NCBI RefSeq assembly: GCF_000144605.1 | Contig: NC_014375.1 | Location: 496,001-560,000 of the forward strand | Direction: 5' to 3' | DNA: 64,000 nt | Origin: Brevundimonas subvibrioides ATCC 15264 | GTDB taxonomy: Bacteria > Pseudomonadota > Alphaproteobacteria > Caulobacterales > Caulobacteraceae | Shown here: piece after piece, positions 61,562 through 64,000 of the stretch | Layout of the letters: every line of letters begins with the position of its first letter | How positions within the stretch are numbered: the first letter of the stretch is position 1 | Program-made: the position numbers and the translations under genes | The notes under the pieces: generated by a model | Databases searched by the model: none | The model's input: the letters and a program-made list of their open reading frames with translations, nothing else | Told to the model about the DNA's origin: nothing

Positions 61562-62389
61562 TCAGAGGCCGGGTCGCGCGCGGCGACGCCGGACCGGTCC
61601 GACGGTGATCCGGGCCCGGGCATAGTCCAGGGCCACGGTCTCGAACCGGGTCAGGATATCGGCCCCGAGCAGCAGGGCCGGCCGGTCCTGCAGGCCCAGG
61701 GCCGAAAAGACGTTGAGGTCGGAGAACAGCAGGGGCGTGGGCCCCAGCGCGCGCCGGGCGATGCGCAGGCTGGCCGCGGTCTGGGCCTCGCCTGCAAGCG
61801 GCACGCCCCCGACGCCCAGAATGATCGGCGTCGGCGCGGTCGGGCCACGCGCCCCGTCCCGCCCGATGCGGGACTGCAGGGCGCGGTTGCCGATCGAATA
61901 CTGGGCACCGCTGTCGACGAAGGCGTCCACCGTGACGCCCTCGATCTCGGTCGGCAGCAGCAGCTGGCCAAAGCGGCCCTTGGTGGCGCGGGCGGGCGTG
62001 CGGCCCAGCCGCCCCGCCGCGGCCTCGCCCCGGTTGAAGCTGATGAACTCGCCGTCGTTGGGTCGCAGGCGCACGCTGTTGGCGACGAAATCGATCAGGA
62101 GCTCGAACCGGCCGAGCGCATCCAGGCCGATCAGGCCGTCGGACCCCAGGTCGGCGCGGGGAAAGACGGGGGCCAGGATCTGTTCGAACCGCTGGCGTCC
62201 GAACTCCAGCGTCTGGATCATGACCGTGTCGACGACCGTGTCGGACGTCACGCCGTGGACGAGGGTACGCGGCCCGGGCGGCAGGGCCATGGCGCGGGCC
62301 AGTTCGGTGGACAGGACGGTGCGCTCCGCTCCCGTATCGATGACGAACAGGGCCGATTGGCGCGCCTCGATCCGCACCGCGATCGACAT
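61562..62389 (-). CDS. Two-lobed retropepsin-like aspartic protease family protein
   Basis: Each half holds an aspartic-protease-like motif: FVIDTGAERTVLSTELARAM (DTG) and DAFVDSGAQYSIGNRALQ (DSG). A flap-like region and a hydrophobic GLIGLDALGRFELLIDFVAN (first half) and ALLLGADILTRFETVALDYA (second half) follow each. This is a two-lobed arrangement of the retropepsin-like type. The ATG at 62389 is the only standard start. The frame stays open upstream and encodes a Tat-like QLDRRDVLAGSVGLLATG, which would need CTG 62518 or ATT 62542. A paralogue is at 63061. Confidence 0.75.
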   Translation of the reverse strand: MSIAVRIEARQSALFVIDTGAERTVLSTELARAMALPPGPRTLVHGVTSDTVVDTVMIQTLEFGRQRFEQILAPVFPRADLGSDGLIGLDALGRFELLIDFVANSVRLRPNDGEFISFNRGEAAAGRLGRTPARATKGRFGQLLLPTEIEGVTVDAFVDSGAQYSIGNRALQSRIGRDGARGPTAPTPIILGVGGVPLAGEAQTAASLRIARRALGPTPLLFSDLNVFSALGLQDRPALLLGADILTRFETVALDYARARITVGPVRRRRARPGL

Positions 62390-62725
62390 CCGTGTCAGCA
62401 GGTTGATCGACAGCGCCGTCGCGGGATCCAGGGGCGGAGCGCCCGCGGGCGCCGCCTGAAATCCGCTGCCTGTGGCCAGCAGGCCGACCGACCCCGCCAG
62501 GACGTCGCGACGATCCAGCTGTGATCTCGATGCAAGTGTAATGACGCGCCCCTCTGCGATCGTCTGACGCGACCTCGCACAAACTCTAGGTCGGCCCCAT
62601 CGGGCTGACCAGCCGCCGTGACATCAGGCCGCCCGGAGGTCCCGGCGGACGCGAACCGCCGGGTGCGGATTTCGGAAAACCCTCAGAGCGTGTATCATCC
62701 GGAACGTTCAGTGATGGAGGTTCCG

Positions 62726-63064
62726 ATGCTGACGATGCTCCTTCTGCTGGCCCAGACCGCCTCTGGCGAAGCCCGCCCGCCGTCACCGCCCGCACCCGGC
62801 GTGCCCTCGGCCTCGATGCCGATGTACGGCCTTTCGACACCGCTATGCCGTGACACGATCACCCGCACGGACGATGCCGTCACCCCCGGTGGCGGATTGA
62901 TGTGGCGCGAGGGCGATGAGCCGGTGCGGATGTATCGCCTGCTCGACCGACGGGTGAACGGCTGTCCCGCCCCGATCGTGGTCATGGACCGCGTGCCGGG
63001 ATCCAATGCCCTCGGACGTGAGGCCGTGGCCCCGGGACGGGGTGACCGTCCGATCGCCCACTAG
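62726..63064 (+). CDS. Small secreted protein
   Basis: A 112-residue protein with an N-terminal hydrophobic signal (MLTMLLLLAQTASGEA), a Pro-rich stretch, and a short mature domain with two cysteines (LCRDTI; NGCPAP). No known family. GGAGG lies eight bases before the ATG at 62726. The stop TAG shares a CTAG with the convergent retropepsin-like gene at 63061. Confidence 0.65.
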   Translation: MLTMLLLLAQTASGEARPPSPPAPGVPSASMPMYGLSTPLCRDTITRTDDAVTPGGGLMWREGDEPVRMYRLLDRRVNGCPAPIVVMDRVPGSNALGREAVAPGRGDRPIAH

Positions 63065-64000
63065 CCTTGCGCGGCCCCTGCGCCCTCTGGGCGGAGGGCC
63101 TCGAGGGCCAGGCGGTCGTTGGGGAAATCCAGGACCACCCGATGGAACCGGCCCATCAGGTCGCCCCCGAGCAGAAGCGCGGGCGTGGTGGCGAGATCCA
63201 GCACGTCGAAGACGTGCAGATCGGCAAACAGCAGAGGCGTCGCGCCCATGCGCTGACCCGCGATTTCCAGGCCCTCGACCGCCGCCCGGGTCGCGGGTCT
63301 GGTCAGGCCGGGCGTGTCATAGATCGCCACAGGCGTCGATGGGCCGACACTGGGCCCCGCGGAGTCTGACAGAAGGGTACGAAGCGCGCTGTTGCCGACC
63401 GAGTGCTGGGCACCGCTGTCGACGAAGATCCAGAACGGCAGGTCGCCGACACGCCCCACGCGGGCGATCAACTGGCCGGCTTGCCGGCGTCCGGCCCGGA
63501 ACCAGCGGGGTGGAATGCGCGTGCCGGTCGCTTCGGTCGGACCGCCATCGCCGACCGCCATGGCCTGGTTGGAGACTTCAGCCTGGCCCCGGTCGATGTA
63601 AAAGGTCAGCTTGAACTCCGAGAGCAGGTCCAGGCCGATCAGCCCGTCGCTCGACAGCAGGTCACGCCGCGCAACGGGCAGGGTCAGGCCACTGTAGGTC
63701 TGGATGCTGAATCTCAGTTCACGGAGGCCGACGGTCGACAGGCTGGCCGGCGCGGTGACGCCGTTGATCTGGGTCACGCCGGTCTCGGCCAAGCCCAGCC
63801 GCGCGACGAGGCTGTCGGCCACCATCGAGCGTTGACTGCCGCTGTCGACGCCGAAGACGAACGGGCCCTGACCGTTGACCCGGACGGCAGCGCCGATGCG
63901 CGCGTAGCGATACCGCGATGGACGCAGGGCGACGATCTCGGGTTCCTGAGCCGTCGCGGCCCGGGCGAACGACCGGGGGGAGAGGGCCGCGGCGGCCGTG
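63061..64000 (-). CDS. Second two-lobed retropepsin-like protein (5' end outside the window)
   Basis: The frame is open from the right edge to the TAG at 63061. It has the remains of a signal (AALSPRSFARAATA) at its visible start, then the first motif FVFGVDSGSQRSMVADSLVA and the second IFVDSGAQHSVGNSALRTLL, each followed by GLIGLDLLSEFKLTFYID and ALLLGGDLMGRFHRVVLDF. It is a clear paralogue of the gene at 61562. The true start is beyond 64000. Confidence 0.75.
   Translation of the reverse strand, partial: TAAAALSPRSFARAATAQEPEIVALRPSRYRYARIGAAVRVNGQGPFVFGVDSGSQRSMVADSLVARLGLAETGVTQINGVTAPASLSTVGLRELRFSIQTYSGLTLPVARRDLLSSDGLIGLDLLSEFKLTFYIDRGQAEVSNQAMAVGDGGPTEATGTRIPPRWFRAGRRQAGQLIARVGRVGDLPFWIFVDSGAQHSVGNSALRTLLSDSAGPSVGPSTPVAIYDTPGLTRPATRAAVEGLEIAGQRMGATPLLFADLHVFDVLDLATTPALLLGGDLMGRFHRVVLDFPNDRLALEALRPEGAGAAQG

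Overview
The window is a high-GC alphaproteobacterial chromosome segment, most like Brevundimonas or a close Caulobacteraceae relative. Lineage markers are a DivL homologue whose phospho-acceptor histidine is a tyrosine, a RegB/RegA (ActS/ActR) redox pair divergent from a SCO1/SenC gene, an MmcB homologue, a DUF2794 protein, and two perfect LexA boxes of the alphaproteobacterial GTTC-N7-GTTC type. There is no rRNA, CRISPR array, phage or insertion sequence. Nearly all of it is densely packed coding sequence, with one tRNA-Gly.

Layout. 1-9.3 kb: end of a basic, low-complexity protein, rsmB and kup, an Rrf2 regulator, an SDR, a small membrane protein coupled to an XRE-type regulator behind a long inverted repeat, a two-gene nonulosonate (NeuD-like/NeuB) operon, marC and pyrF. 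9.4-13.1 kb: an exported Gly/Tyr/Pro-rich protein and maeB. 13.1-22.7 kb: a minus-strand run of divL, a HAD phosphatase, gshB, a tiny membrane protein, comM, a hybrid kinase with a degenerate receiver, and ampG. 22.7-31.2 kb: a minimal zincin, a DUF3072 protein, an M16 protease, ligD, a YgjP-type metalloprotein and phaZ. 31.4-34.7 kb: senC, regB, regA and SOS-controlled mmcB. 34.7-41.7 kb: a lipocalin, GNAT and thpR, a BI-1 protein, DUF2794, then an operon of response regulator, histidine kinase and HtrA-like protease. 41.8-54.4 kb: a lipoprotein, small proteins, gcdH, a second M16 protease, an asparaginase-type hydrolase, a quinone reductase coupled to two paralogous 2OG-Fe(II) oxygenases, a YkvA protein, an SDR, tRNA-Gly and a phytase. 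54.6-64 kb: a TonB receptor divergent from the phytase, a histidine-kinase-like protein with Gln at the phospho-acceptor position, two related membrane proteins, lpdA, and two two-lobed aspartic-protease-like proteins around a small secreted protein.

Together the genes cover envelope maintenance and stress (RR-HK-HtrA, two periplasmic M16 proteases, AmpG, lipoproteins), cell-cycle and signalling proteins with altered catalytic positions (DivL, the Gln-kinase, the pseudoreceiver hybrid kinase), redox control (RegBA-SenC), DNA damage response (comM, mmcB, ligD), and central metabolism (malic enzyme, lipoamide dehydrogenase, glutaryl-CoA dehydrogenase, PHB mobilisation).

The clearest unexplained structure is in the intergenic DNA. 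There are three dispersed repeat families: a hairpin filling convergent gaps, a larger palindromic family with the core CGCTGCTTGAG in at least seven units, and two large inverted arrays of a 7-bp unit (4 copies facing 5). Three convergent gene pairs also end on one shared CTAG. No single defence or novel operon system stands out. The most unusual proteins are the two-lobed aspartic-protease-like pair, the Gln-substituted kinase and the tandem oxygenases.
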